A stretch of 64,000 nt of DNA. Origin: Lecanicillium sp. G3 (taxonomy: Eukaryota; Ascomycota; Sordariomycetes; Hypocreales; Cordycipitaceae). A model generated the notes under the pieces. It saw only the letters and a list, made by a program, of their open reading frames with translations. It was not told where the DNA came from and did not search any database. A program made the translations under genes and the position numbers. The stretch covers positions 1-64,000 of the forward strand of contig JAZHPD010000070.1 of NCBI GenBank assembly GCA_037575805.1, in the 5' to 3' direction. Below, piece after piece: positions 1-12,553 of the stretch. Each line of letters opens with the position of its first letter. The first letter of the stretch is position 1.

Positions 1-60
1 CCTCTCCCCCTCTTGCCCCGATTATCTTATCTTTTCTTCCTCTTTTTTTTTTTTTGTGGG

Positions 61-79
61 CCCCCCCCCCCCCCCCATG

Positions 80-118
<39 letters not shown>
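61..118. repeat. Adjacent homopolymer runs, C16 then a long T run
   Basis: Sixteen C residues at 61-76, a short ATGGG, then an uninterrupted run of nearly 40 T from about 81 to 118. Runs of this length are error-prone in sequencing, so the exact counts may not be reliable. Confidence 0.9.
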
Positions 119-1668
119 CGTCTTATCGACTAATTGCGGTCTACTGTCGAACAAGGCGCACACACACCCTTGACCTGACCCCATCATCGCACGGACATTT
201 GTATCTTCACACATACTCTGTCACAATTGATAACCACATGGCCCAGCTCCTCGATGAAGTAATAAACGCCACCGCCGGCTTCAAACCCCGTATGATTGGG
301 CCATCACAATCACCTTCTTCGTCCTGTCCCCAGCAGGCAGAGTTTCTTCATCATACACGCCCCCTTCTCTCCCCATATTTCACTCTGCCTTGTTCCCCCA
401 GCCTCTTTTCTTTTTCTTGTCCTGAGAGCTGATGGGAAAGAGACAACAAGAGAATTAGCCCATGCATGCGTTTAAATGTGGCCCTTAACTCTCAATCCTT
501 CTGTCTCGCGCATACGTATCCTTCAGCGAGCGAGACCGTCTGACGCCCCGGTGCGCAGCAGAAAGATATCTCGCAACGCACAAGTCACTCTCGCAGTGCT
601 TTCCTCTGTGCCGTAACGGAGACCTGGAGTGCATTTGCATTGCAGCGGCCCGCAAAGTCGTTTACTGAGCTGCAATGCACGCGTCTCGGAGAAAAGGAGC
701 CAACGTCTTTTGCTTCCCATATTTCTTTATTTATCCCCAATTTCAGATGCCAAGACTAGGGGGTCACGAACAAATGAAGATTCAGGTACCAGAAAGCTGC
801 ATAGATTAAAAGAATACTACCACTAGTTAGGTGAAGCTACTGGCTCATTGTGACTGATCTTCAGCAAACATCTTAGCACCGGCCGTCGAATATTGTGTGC
901 CGGGGGGGCCTGGCAGCCTCACCACAACCTGAATATAAGCTCTGTGTGTCAATTTACTTGAGAGAGTCCTCGTTTTTTTACTCCTCTTTTGGCGAGGCCC
1001 AACGTCATACCACTGACACCAGCACACCCTCAAATTGCTTCCGGCACAAATCCCGAATACACGCCCCCCTCCCTTGTGCTCATTTTCACCATCTGTTGGC
1101 GAAGTAAGAAAAGAGCCGCTGCGCCCTTTGCTGGTCGTCCCCCTCCCCCCCCGCTGTCCGCCGTCCCCGATCTCTGGGTCGCCCAAGACCTCGCGCATGA
1201 ATAGTTTTCTCGCACTCCCCCTCTTACGAGCTTTTGCCCACTTACACCCACACATACATACATACTTGGTGCACACACACGCATACACTCACCCACAACG
1301 GAGAGCCGGTCCAACTCCCCGCGTAAAACATAAAAAGGCCGCCCAGCTGAAAAAGGAAAACGTCGAAGAAGTCGAGAAACCAATCGGTCAGATTACAATC
1401 CCCTTGCAGCCGAAACGGAGAAAAAAAGCCGTGTTTTGGTACAATAAATCCCAGGGGACCGACGGGCCTAGACTCAGACAGACTCTTGAGCGGAAATGTT
1501 TTAAGTCGTGACAGGCGAGAAACCCGCAACGGGCTGCGTCTGTACCTGGAATGCGGATATTCCCACCCATCATCCATCCCCCCCGCGGATCAAGTCCAGC
1601 CTTCTTCCCCCCTTGTGCTTGGCAGACACATTTTGTCCACACGCACAGGGAGAGAAGCACAGCGGCGC

Positions 1669-1694
1669 ACACACACACACACACACACACACAC
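1669..1694. repeat. CA dinucleotide microsatellite
   Basis: About 13 uninterrupted CA units in non-coding DNA. A second simple repeat, CTCGCT in tandem, follows at 1790-1811. Confidence 0.9.
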
Positions 1695-3382
1695 GCCACA
1701 GAGAGCAGACTCACATGTACCCTGTCAATGTCACGTTTGGAGATGGGTGTGTGTGCCAGCGGCCCGGCCCCGTTTTTGCCTTGATCTCCCTCGCTCTCGC
1801 TCTCGCTCTCTTCGCTCACACTTTACAGTCCTACTCTACACTCCACTCGCTAAAAAGACAACTGCATCTTCCTACAGTTGAAGCCCCGAGAAAAGCTTTC
1901 CTACGATATCAATGCTGATACCGAATCTGAACCCCAGCGAAATAAGATTTTTCCTTTTTTTTCCCCCTCACCGGTGTCAAATTTCGCCCACTCCATGTCA
2001 CGGCTTGCATAGAAGTGCCAATCGGGAACACTGCATTTCGCATGCCGCCATCTCGGTATTAGCTAGATAGTTTATAGTTTAACTCCTCGCCCACTTTTTT
2101 TTGCCTGTGCCTCTCTGGGCCGGGGCTCCGACGGCTCCAAATCGTACCGAGAAACGAAATGAACGATGTCTCCAAGACAGCCAAAAGGGTTCGTAGAAAG
2201 GGCGACCGCCCGAAACTTCTTTTCTTTCCTTTTTCTCGTCGAGGTCCATCCCGCTTCTGTTCCAGCCCTACACCATCATACGCCGCTCAAGGGACAAGGG
2301 AGAGTTGTCGTCCGCGGCTCGTCATCCGGGCCGTTGATCACTGTCTCGTCTCGATGCAAGTAGCGCAGAAAGGCAAGAACAGCCACACAATATTCTCTCA
2401 AAATCCCACAGGTTGCGCTAGGACTTTACGTCGTCACGGTCCGAACCCCCCATGCCCGCATGACCTGTTGTCTTTATCCGAATCAGCCAAGAAAGTCGAG
2501 CCCAACCACGTTTTCCACATGCATAAAGACTTGAGCAAAATCTCGTAAATGGGAAGAGTGCCCAAAGGCAGACGCAGAGTGCCCAGCCAGCTAAAAAGCC
2601 CACTCCGGAGAGGCCCAACCCTAATATCACCGCTCATCCTTCCGCCACCACCCAACTCGCATGACAATCTTGATTCGCCAAACCTTGTTCTTTTTAAGTT
2701 TTATATGGCCTCGCATCCGCCCAGATATGATATACCAATAGAAAACACCGTGTTGTAACGCGTAGTTATTTATAAAGATGCTCTTTTTTCTTTTCAAGAC
2801 GAGCTATTAGATTTGTATGCTTCTGAATGTTGTGCAAATAACACCAACTATTTGTGCTCCTCATTATACATTTCGGAAGGAAAAAGACAAAATTATCAAG
2901 TTGCTTCCATCATACATCCAACATTAATCCGTGCATTTACATGCGTTTCGTGACAAACATGTTGCCATGCCATGTTCCCTTCCTCCAATTAACTTTTGTT
3001 GTTGTTCTCCAAAACAACTGCGCCGATCATAGTGAATAATTATAAACATAAGAAGTGAAAAACAAGAGCAAAATCCAATCCCGCTAATAATACACAGAAT
3101 GGGGTTTGCAAAACCCATGTTGGTGGGCGACGAAGGAGAGATCGCCCCGTTATCTCAAGGGAGGAAGTTTCGGGGTCGGTCCACTCCACCAAGGCACACC
3201 AGCCGGTTAGTTCCCTGCAGACGGGACAAGACAAACCCGAGTGGACTTTCTGAAGAGAAAAGAGACGGGCTCTCTTGACAAAGAAAGGACAAAAGACGAA
3301 AGAATAATAGTGGTACATGCGACAAATATAGTAGTACATGGGGCTCGTAAGGAATGTCGTGACTGCCGAAACGGGTGACCGT

Positions 3383-4536
3383 TTACAGCTTCAGTCGGCG
3401 CTGCTCCTTTCTCTTGCGACGCTCCCGGCGCTCACGGTATTGCATAGTTCTCTTGGCAGCTGTAATGAAAAGTTCTCGTTAGCACACCCGTGATTCTAAT
3501 CTGTGACTTGCTAAAAACACAAATGCTAAACTCACCCCAGTCGCGGGATTTGCGCTTCAACTCTGGGTCCACCCAGCTGTAGTGAATGGCCCGCTCGGGG
3601 TAGCGCTGTGCCAGGCCCAACGGCTCCATGGGTCGGTCTTGGCTGTCACGCTCGCGGCACTTGATGCTGATGTGCTTGGGCTCGAGATCGTCGTCGTTCT
3701 CATACAGAAGCCAGCCATCCTTGTCCCAAAGGGGGATGCGCTGGTTCATCCGGTAGTACCAGGCCTGGAGGCCCTGGACGGTGCGCTCGGGAGTACGCCC
3801 AAACATGGCGGCAAAGTCTTGCTTGATGCGTTGCCACTTGAGTTTCTTGTCGTGCCAAGCGTAGATGATGAAGTCGCCCTCCTCGGTTGTGTACTTTTGG
3901 TTGATGTGTCTGTTCTCGCCATCGGGAGGCGGGCTGGGGTAGCCATCGTGGGCGTGAAGAAAGGGGTCGCCGTGACCGTAGTACGAGTCCTGGGGCGAGT
4001 AGCTCTGGGGAGAGTAAGAAGGCGAGGCGTAGCTCTGCATGGGAGGCAGAGGCTGCAGCAGAACAGGACGGCGAGGAGCGTTGGGGTGGGGAGACGAGGC
4101 CGCGGGCGTCCAGGGGCGAACTTGGCCACCGTTGGCTCTCGCGAGAGCCTCTACGCCTTGGTCGAACTCATCGAGGCTGGGCAGGCGGACGTTGGAGTTG
4201 GAAGGGGTTCCGAGACTAGAAAGTCGGGGAAGAGGCGAGTAGTCCGTGTTGATGGAGAAGGATCCTGTTGTTGGTTAGTGTCTGTCATGTTCCATTATCA
4301 TGATCGTGGCACGTACTCTCGAGCTTTATCCTAGGGCTGCCAGAGACAGACTCGGGAGGCGTGTTGGGGTGAACGATGGTCCTGTAGATGGGAGAGGGCA
4401 GAGCATCCTCAGAGAGCTTTCTGGGCGTGATGTTGTCGTTGTGGAGGATGGAGTTGAAACCAATCTTGCTGGCGGCGGAGGATAGCCCGCTATACTCCGG
4501 GGACTGCTGCATCATGGCACTCATGGTCGAGGGCAA
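3383..4536 (-). CDS. Myb/SANT-like DNA-binding protein
   Basis: Three exons on the minus strand (4536-4317, 4264-3536, 3459-3383), with introns 4265-4316 (GTACGT...CAG) and 3460-3535 (GTGAGT...CAG). Splicing gives 341 residues in one frame. Residues about 198-255 form a Myb/SANT-like helix-turn-helix (TTEEGDFIIYAWHDKK...AAMFGRTPERTVQGLQAWYYRMNQ), with spaced aromatics in place of the classic tryptophans. The N-terminal half is Ser/Pro/Tyr-rich and disordered. The last exon is almost entirely basic (YRERRERRKRKEQRRLKL) and reads as a nuclear localisation signal or basic tail. A nuclear transcriptional regulator is inferred from this layout; no target is visible. The start at 4536 is the first ATG of an in-frame first exon. 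The 5.6 kb of empty DNA upstream is typical of heavily regulated fungal regulators. I recognise the fold but not a named orthologue. Confidence 0.8.
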
Positions 4537-5542
4537 CTGGGGGTGATCTCCCTGTTGTTGAGTTATAAGACAGCTGGAGCAAGTATTGGAAGAATTGGCG
4601 GAGAATAATGGCTTGCAGGAAGAAGAAGCAAGTCGATGGCAGCAGTGCGTGTCGAGCAGCGTCGCGCGTTGTTAAGACACGATGGGTCTAAAGAGTGTGG
4701 TAGGGAGAAATAGTATGCTGGAATATATTAACGAGGGAGTGATAGCCCAAGGGCTTATATGAGAGAACACCAAAGAGCTTTGAAGAAGGAGCGGATAGTG
4801 GAGGAATATGATAGCACGGGAGAGACTGTGCCCTGAATAAAGAGGGAGTCGAGGTGTTTTGTACTCGACGATATGGATATGGGGTATGGTGAGTCGAGGT
4901 GGTGTAGAGGGTGTCGAGACTCCGGGTGATGGTCAACGTCTGATCACTTTCTTTTTTATTTTATTTTTTTTATTTTTTTTGCTTATGCCGGCGTATTTCT
5001 TCTTCCTGTCCCGCCTGGCTGTCCCGCCTGCCGTCAACATGCACAGCGTACCTGAATCACTGTTGATAAAAGACTGGGACACGCAGACTCAAATTGACTG
5101 TCTTGGATCCGACGAGGGGTCTGTGTGTTCACCCTTGCTCCAGTCCGAACAAGACGGGACCAAGTCGGCCAGGGCCTGGCAGGCTGTAAGGGCCATGGGT
5201 TGCCGAGGCGGAGCAGTTGCGGGTGTGGTGTGGGAAGATGTGGGCGGTGGTGGGCCATTGTGCAGAATCGACGGAGGCTCGTACCTGCGGCGGCAGTGGC
5301 AGGGGTGCAGCTGCATCACTTTGCTTTGTGAGTACTGGCGAAGTTGAGTTGCCACCGGCGGGCTGGCTGGCTCCCTGGCCCTGGTCGTGCCGTCATTGCT
5401 TTGTTCCGCGTAGGCGCAGGCCCATAATGGTAAGGATGGGGTGTGGTATTAGCTACCTTGGAGCTGGTGTGAGTGGTGACTGGGGGAGGCGTGTGTCTGT
5501 GTGATGACGGGGGGGATGGTGGTTGAGAGACTGACGAGACCG

Positions 5543-5599
5543 AGTGAGTGGGTGGGTGAGTGAGTGGGTGAGTGGGTGCGCGGGTGAGTGAGTGAGAGG
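5543..5599. repeat. GAGTGGGT-type degenerate tandem repeat
   Basis: Interleaved GAGTGAGT and GGGTGAGT tetramers and octamers over about 57 bp in non-coding DNA. Confidence 0.8.
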
Positions 5600-7451
5600 G
5601 CTGCCCTGCATCGCACCAAGCAAGCTAGCCTGAGCACGCACCACAGCCAAACTCGAGCTCAACGTCGACTGACAGATGGCCGGCTGCACACTGCACACAC
5701 ACCCACTATTAGCGCATCTTTTTTACTTGGTAGTGCTCGGAATCATTATTCACTTGCCCAAGACACTCAAGTTTTTCGGCCTGGTGGAGTACTCTGGCTG
5801 CAGGGTGAACAATTTGCGCTGAGCAGCTGCTGGATCAAAGTCAAAGAGAGGCACATTGCCTGCGCTCTTCTCTCCTCTCCCGCCGTTTGGCTCAACCGAG
5901 ACGAGAGCACCCAATACTCGAGTCTTAAAAATAGGACCCCCGATGCAATCGACCGAGGCAGCATGGTCCTTTTTTGGGAGAGGGGTGTACCAACACTGCC
6001 TGCGTCGTACGTCGTCCTCTTGTCAAGGTCTGCCGGCCGGCCAGCCGGATCTCATGCTCGCCTTCTGGCGGAGACCCCCGGAGCACCTCCACGGTACAGT
6101 TCGTGATTAATCATGATGCGACGCCATCGGCCCTGCCCACTGTAGATTAGCCTCACGCCTCGGCCTCTGTGATGAGCCATCAACCCTGCCGCGGCAGCCT
6201 GGATAGTCGTCAGCCATGGCTGGCTGGTCCCCGTCCGGAGACAAGGCAAGCCGGTCCGCTTGCCAAGAGGAACCGCCATTGTAATTAAAAGAGAGAGAGA
6301 AAAGGTTGAAATCATAAAAAGAGCCTTTTTCGCCTCTTTTGGTCAGGGCGTGCATAAAACATTGGGCTGTATCACGGCAAACAGCTCCCAAGCTGACAGT
6401 GTCGAGAGCTTGTCGCGATATAGAAACACCATCTGTCCTAAAGACACCTGTAGAACAGATAGTCTCGCCGTATAGCAGGCCCCGGGCAATGAGAAATGCG
6501 ATAGCACACTCGCACAAAAGCAACCATCTCATATTAGCTAGCGGGCTGAATTGGTGAACTGCGGGGCATCCAAGCCATCGTCGAAATATTTATCCCCTTG
6601 TGGCCCTGATGATAGTGAGCGATCGGCGAGAGAGGCGTCTCCGTTGTGCGAGGGATGCATGCCACAGTGGCCGGCGTAGTGGCGAGCAGAGCAAAGAAAA
6701 ATGAAAAAAACAGGCACACACACAAAGCGATCTGACACGTAACAGAGACAAGGGCCAGGTATGACCGAATTACTCCGCAGGCTATTTTCTCCTTGCCGGT
6801 GAGACTTTGCTTTTTCCTCTTGGTGCCAGGTGCGACAGCTAGTGCCCTGCTTGTCTGAAAGAGCCACACTGTCGGGGCTCGAGAAAGGCCAAGGGCGAAG
6901 GCGAAAAAAAGCTTTGGGAGCGGAAAAAGAATCCGTCTTGACGGTATCGAGTTTCAGTCTGTACTTCGAGACTCTCTACGGAGTAGAGGCAAATGATTTA
7001 TCATGACACCATCATCGTTTGGCTGTGAGCGGTAGTGGAAGCAAAACATTGTTGTTGCCCGAGTAGCTCGGTGTGCCTGCTGCGACGTCGACGAGTAAAA
7101 CACCCGTCGTCTTTTGTTCTTTTCGGTCTTTCTTCTTTCTGCCCGCTGGCTGTTCCTTTTTCCCGCTGGGACACTAACGATGACCGGGCAATGGATGGTA
7201 CATGAAGAGGAGAAAAAATTGTTGTGCGTTGCGTTTGCATGCTACCGTTGTTGCTTTTGCAGCCGTCCGTGAGAGGCCTGAGGCTACCTCACTGTGTGGA
7301 TGGCTTACCAGCAATGGCTGGCTGGGTACGTACCCAGGTGGCAATGGCCCAGTCCGGGCGAAAAAGGAAATCCTTAGTTTGAGCTAGTCTATATTGGGAC
7401 TAGCGCCATAGCGCTCGCTTGCGCCAGTTGGGTCCTCCGTTTGACGCCGGT

Positions 7452-7480
7452 TTGCACTTGCACTTGCACTTGCACTTGCC
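7452..7480. repeat. TTGCAC hexamer repeat
   Basis: Four perfect tandem copies of TTGCAC plus a partial fifth, in non-coding DNA. Confidence 0.9.
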
Positions 7481-9970
7481 AGAGGGAGCTATGACCACGG
7501 ACGGCCCTGCCAGCTGCCAGCAAACGGTGAGCTCGGCGACGGCAGCTCCCACAGCTACCTCGACCGTAACCGGCAAGTCAACCTCGACGAGTCCCATGAT
7601 GTGCTTTCTTTTTCAACACGACGCAACGCAATGCAATGCACCACTTTGGTAGCGCACCCCTTCAACGGCTCCTCGTTCTTCTTTCTTTTTCTCACTGCAA
7701 TGCTGCCTCCGTGTCCAAGAGCCCGTGTTTCATCTGCACGCCAGCCCATTCGCCGTCACAACGAGGCGCCTCAACGGCGATATCAAACACCCACGCACTG
7801 CAGACTCGTCACTTCTCCAGGCACACACGGTGATCATCGCAAAACCGCTACTGCACCACCACTTGCTCCAACCTCTTCTTTTCTTTTGCTTCGTTTCACC
7901 ACGCTTTCTTTTTCCTCCCATTGTCCCTGAGCTTGGCGTGCGAATCCCATCTTCATCAGGCACCGCATTGCCTCTCCTACCCATCTTGCGGGGCGTCTGT
8001 GAGTGCATACGAAGTGTACCACACGCATGGAACTACTGTGGCGGTTCACTGCTGGAGGAGCGGATCATCAGCTAAAGCCCATTGGAAATTGCGCTTCTTT
8101 CTTTTTCCGTCATGGCTCTGCCTCGCCGTGTGTGGTGGACTGCTGCAAGGACCGAGACCTTTCATTAGACACTGGTCTACGCCTGGGGAGCTGTTTTTCT
8201 TCTTTCTCTACAGTATCGGTACTCATTCGTGGCTTGGGGATGAAAATCATCCTCACCCCGTGCAGATGTGCCTTGGCCTGATTAATTACCTTCATGCACG
8301 TCGACGGAGGTCTTTTTTCATTGTTGACGGCCTGATGGCTTCATGCAGCCGTGAGGATCATGGTCCGCCAAGCTACTCTGCCAGCAAGCTCTTTCCAGGG
8401 TCGCGTCCTGCTGCGCTCTGTTGCCACGCTTGCCACGGGCGTCGATACGGCAAGCTTGGCGACTGCTTTGGTCATGATGCTCTCACAATCACGAGTCCAT
8501 GCAAAGCCAATCGGCTGCAACAATCTTGTACGGAATGACGCCTTGATGGGTTCTTGTTTGACCTTGAACCAAGCTTTGCAAGTACATACACTTCCGTCAT
8601 GGACCTTCAGGTTCTAGTCCTCCCCCCAGACCACTTCAGCCTTCGCGTGCGAGTGGTCGCGTCCGTTGACCAAGTCGCGTCGACTGTTTTGATTCAGCAG
8701 TGACGCCATCCAGGCACAGAGGTCCTCTTCGTGCCCGCATTTCCACTTGATCTCTAACAAGTCTCTGTTCCTACATGAACATGCAAGGTACAGAGCTCCC
8801 AATCTCGTAGCTCAATGCAAGGGAGTCCGGCACCCACCACGAGCTGCCACAGGCCTCCTCCCAAGTGGCACAGCCTAGCTTCCCTCTCTCCACAATACGC
8901 GCAAAACAGGTCACGAAATGCCTTTTGCCACCATGGGATTGCCTATTGTTAGCTCCTCCAGCCACCCCGTTCTGGATGCTCACCACTGCAGACTTGGTGG
9001 TGTTGTCATTAAACTGTATGCGCACTTCCCAATGCGGCTGCGCGAGGCGTTCTTGTTCCCAAACCAGTGTGGTGTCGTCGTAACTCTGGCCGGATACGAG
9101 AACGCGTCCCGCAGCAGGGAAATGAGCTTCCTGCAGGTGACGAAAAGCTGCCCTCGGCTTCCGCTGTCTCGTCAATCACGGCCGTCGCGCCGTACTCTTT
9201 CGGCTCAGCCATGCGGGAAACGGGCCTGGACCTGGCGAGCCGACTAAGCACAGCTGGGCGGGACTGTCTTCGCCACCTCGAGACAGTGAGCCGATTGTCG
9301 ACTGCCGCGAGGCCAGACAAGAGACAGGATTCAGCGCCATGTTGACTTTGTTGCCTGCTGACAGCTGGCAGCTGGCAGTGCTCAGCTTGGCCCCGAGTTC
9401 TGGGGACTGATCCGACGGCGAACTATTTCCAGAAGTCTACCTTGCCGTCTTGGGCAAGAAAAGAAGAACAACAGACGGGAGAACCATCGCGCCGTTCTTC
9501 TTCATCCCTTGAACTGGTCTCATCCGGGTTTTGTTCAGTCGCCCAAGAAAAGAAGGGCGGCCCCTCACCAGGCTCTAGCAGGTACCTGGGAAGCCGTAAA
9601 AGCCCTAATTTTCTCCATCTCATCCAAACCATACACCAAAGAAACCGATCGCTGGCTGGGGGTCATTCTTTTCCTCCGCAGTTCCGGCGGGCTGGCTTCG
9701 ACGCAATTTACCAAACAAAGCATGCAGGGGTTTCTGCTCCCACTCTGGGCTGACTGTGGCCGTCAAGGCCGTGGCTTGATGAGGCGTTCTTTTCTTGCTT
9801 TCCTGTCCTGTCATGGAGCGGGGGTGGTGTGTGGCCTGCCTCAGACATTGTCTAGAGACTATTGTGGCCAACAATGCGCGGAGAAAGTCCACTCGCACCA
9901 GGTGGTGAGCGCGAGAGCAAACGGATATCCTCCGCTAGTCTCGCAAAGCTTACGCCCCTCTCTTCCGACG

Positions 9971-10082
9971 ATGCTCCTCTCATAATGCTCCTCTCATAAT
10001 GCTCCTCTCATAATGCTCCTCTCATAATGCTCCTCTCATAATGCTCCTCTCATAATGCTCCTCTCATAATGCTCCTCTCATG
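9971..10082. repeat. Perfect 14-bp tandem array, 8 copies
   Basis: Seven identical copies of ATGCTCCTCTCATA followed by an eighth that differs only in its last base. There are no spacers, so it is a minisatellite and not a CRISPR array. It lies 77 bp beyond the stop codon of the minus-strand histidine-phosphatase gene, probably in or near its 3' UTR. The near-complete identity points to recent expansion and likely length variation between strains. Confidence 0.97.
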
Positions 10083-10158
10083 GTGTGTCGTAACCTTTGC
10101 CATGGCTGGGTTTCCTGGCGCAGGCATAGCTCATGTCGTCGGCGGGCGGCGGCGTGGT

Positions 10159-11536
10159 TCAGAGCTTGGGCTCGACAGCGTCGTCGTCGTCGTCGTCGTC
10201 CTGCGACATGGACCCTGTACCAGGAAATGATTCATCACCCGAAAACTTCCTAGACACAATCAGTCAGCGGTGACACATAGTTTTTTTACAGTCTGAAAAA
10301 CAGGTTTCTGCTTGTTCGACAGAGGGGCCAGGCAGACGCGTGAAAAGGCGTAAATGAACAGGTCGCGTCCCTTTCCCTTGCACAAAACATAACAACAGCG
10401 TGCGAGATTGTTGTGTCAATTGTGCATAAGTGTGATAAAACGTGAAGCCCAGAGAAAAAGGGGAAAAAAGCAACGTACCATCCTCGTTCTTCGCCCCCAC
10501 TCAGGAAGCTGCAGTCGCTGTTCTTCTCGCATATCCAGTTGCCCACTACATGTCACGCTGCGTTAGCAAATGTTCCCCGCCGCCGTCATCGTCATCGTCA
10601 CCTGGGTAATCATCTCCGTGGCAATTCATGCCCAGATATTGCCATATTTGCCACCGGCTCCGGAGCATTGACACCCATTTCTCTCCTGGCAGGAAAAAAG
10701 AAAAAAGCCACTCACCATTGTCGTCCCCGTCGTCACCCTTCTTCCCCCGCGCATACACGCTCAACCCGCACGTAAACGCCTTGAAGTCCTCCGTGTCCAT
10801 CTCCTCCGGGTACTGGCCCGTGAGCACCCTCCCCAGCGCGATGATGACCGCGGCGTGCGAGCACACCACCACGCTCCTCCGGCCCTCGTCGTCGCACCGC
10901 CGCACCAGCGCGCGCGTCGCGTCCCGCACCCGCGCCACCATCTGCGCGTACGTCTCCCCGTTGCGCCTCGGCACCACGGCGGACTCGTACCCCTCGTCGT
11001 ACGCCGGGAAAAGCGCCTTGAGCTCGGAAGCCGGCGCGGGCCGCGGGTGCCGGAAGGGCGCGGCGCCGAACCACTCCGACACGCCGGCCTCGCCGCGGAT
11101 CGTCACCGCAGCGGCCTGGGAAGCGGGGAGGGTGCCGGCGGCGGCGGAGGCGGCCTGGAGGGCGACAAAGGGCGCGACGGTCTGCAGGCAGCGGTAGTAG
11201 GGGGATGAGTAGACGGCCTCGACGGCGGGCGTGAGGGTGGCGAGGTGCGCGGCGAGCTGGGCGGCCTGGTCGAGGCCGTGGGACGTGAGGGGCGGGTCGG
11301 CGGGGATGCCGGTCGGCGTGAGGAACTGCGCCGTGTAGTTGCCCTTGTTGTCGACGGACCATGCCATGCGGAACTGGGGAACGGGGGGTTGTGTGTTAGC
11401 TTGCTTGCGTAGGTTAGGAGAGTGGCGTGTGTGAGAGTGAGGTTTGGATATATTGTGAGGTGAGATGTGTTGATGAGGGAGGGGTAGGTATGCTACTCAC
11501 GCCGTGACGAACAATGTAAATCTTTTCCAGCGACAT
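10159..11536 (-). CDS. Histidine phosphatase family protein (phosphoglycerate-mutase-like, TFIIIC tau55/Tfc7-like)
   Basis: Four exons (11536-11501, 11373-10716, 10545-10479, 10249-10159) splice to 283 residues. Introns are 11374-11500, 10546-10715 and 10250-10478. The tiny first exon gives MSLEKIYIVRHG, and its RHG is the catalytic motif of the family. Further hallmarks are an arginine in SSPYYRCLQTV and the second catalytic histidine in VVVCSHAAVIIALGR. The fold is therefore complete and probably active. The end of the protein (CSFLSGGEERGWKFSGDESF) resembles fungal relatives of the TFIIIC tau55 subunit; this is from memory of the family and is less certain than the fold. A GTC trinucleotide run encodes seven consecutive aspartates next to the C-terminus. 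The true N-terminus is recoverable only by splicing, because the long exon lacks the RHG motif. No substrate can be read from the sequence. Confidence 0.85.
10180..10200 (-). repeat. Coding GTC/GAC trinucleotide repeat (poly-Asp)
   Basis: Seven tandem triplets in the last exon of the histidine-phosphatase gene, read on the minus strand as GAC codons for Asp7. The repeat length is a multiple of three and in frame. Confidence 0.9.
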
Positions 11537-12553
11537 GTTTTCCGTAGGGAAGTAAAAAAAGACGCAAGTGCTCTTTTTACGTTAAAGGGTCTGGGACGTT
11601 GTTAAAAACAGGAGTCCCGGTAAGAGGAAACTGGAAAAGGCGGGAAGAGGCTGGGTGTGAGTGAGCCCTGCAGAGAGAGGTTGACGATTTTCTCAGTGTG
11701 TGCCTGTGTCTGTGTTCTGTGTCTACCCGAAGAGCCGAGGTGGGTTTGCGGTTCTGGTGTGTCTCTGACAGCCGCCCCCGCGGACCCCACCAAGCTACAG
11801 AATATCGCCCGTTGCCCGCATTCCAAGTTGGATGTAGATCGAAAGGTATTCGGGGAATTTTTTTCTTTTCTTTTAATAATTGAGCAGATATACATTCCTG
11901 AAATGAATCAAAATAGAAATCTGGCGGTTTTTTTTTTTTTTTTTTTGTGGCTTGTGAGACATGAGTAATCATGTGACGGGAAAGAGTATGGAGAGAGGGA
12001 GGGTTAATATTCGTTACCAGCCTCCCGTCTTCTTGCCCACCATCCAGCTTCACATCCATCATAGGAAAATCAATGAAAAGAAAAGAAAAGAAAAATTGCA
12101 GAATGGCAGGGGAAGTGCAACTGTAATTGAAAATCAAATAGCCAAATTCGGCATGCTTCATTTACATATCTATCAACGCATCAAAAGCACAACGCCAAAA
12201 AATGTAACTATACTGTTCCCAAAACTTCCAACTCCAAAAGTGTCAACTTTCATAATAATGAAAAACCCGTTCCCAATTCAATACAAAACACCCAAAATGC
12301 ACAAACGAGTGTTCTGTGTCCTACCATTGTTCGTGCACCAATATGCATTCTTTTAACAAAAACCCCAATAACCATGTCCAGTAACAAATGTCGTGTCCTC
12401 GTGCTAAAATCAAATGGAAAGAAGGACAAAAATTGCTCGCAAAACCAATGCCATGTATGTACGTAAAAGGAACGAAAGCCCTGATGTGTGTGTGTGCGTG
12501 TGTGTGTGTGTACGAGAAAGAAAGCGTAAAAGGCGCGAGGCAAGAGGGCGAGG
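11537..12553. other. Intergenic region between two minus-strand genes
   Basis: This 1.0 kb holds the 3' UTR of the F-box gene on its right and the promoter of the histidine-phosphatase gene on its left. It contains a T run near 11928-11946 and a TG repeat near 12483-12512. No coding potential is visible. Confidence 0.5.

Larger units (their letters stand above)
1..3382. other. Non-coding region upstream of the window's first gene
   Basis: No reading frame here looks like a protein and none carries a recognisable domain. The stretch is pyrimidine-rich. It holds a C16 run followed by a T run of almost 40 (61-118), a CA repeat near 1669-1694 and a CTCGCT hexamer repeat at 1790-1811. The right end (about 2760-3382) is AT-richer and probably includes the 3' UTR of the Myb-like gene that ends at 3383. 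I see no tRNA, rRNA or transposon ends. Confidence 0.6.
4537..10158. other. 5.6 kb gene-free region
   Basis: This lies between the Myb-like gene (transcribed leftwards from 4536) and the 3' end of the histidine-phosphatase gene (10159). Open frames are short, overlap on both strands and match nothing I recognise. It contains GT-rich GAGTGGGT-type repeats (5543-5599), a TTGCAC hexamer repeat (7452-7480), one TACGGAGTA motif (6977-6985) and a 14-bp array (9971-10082). The part next to 4537 is the likely promoter and 5' UTR of the Myb-like gene. A long non-coding transcript cannot be excluded. Confidence 0.55.

Noticed and set aside
9971..10082. CRISPR array
   Set aside because: Units are contiguous with no spacers, and the genome is eukaryotic; it is a minisatellite.
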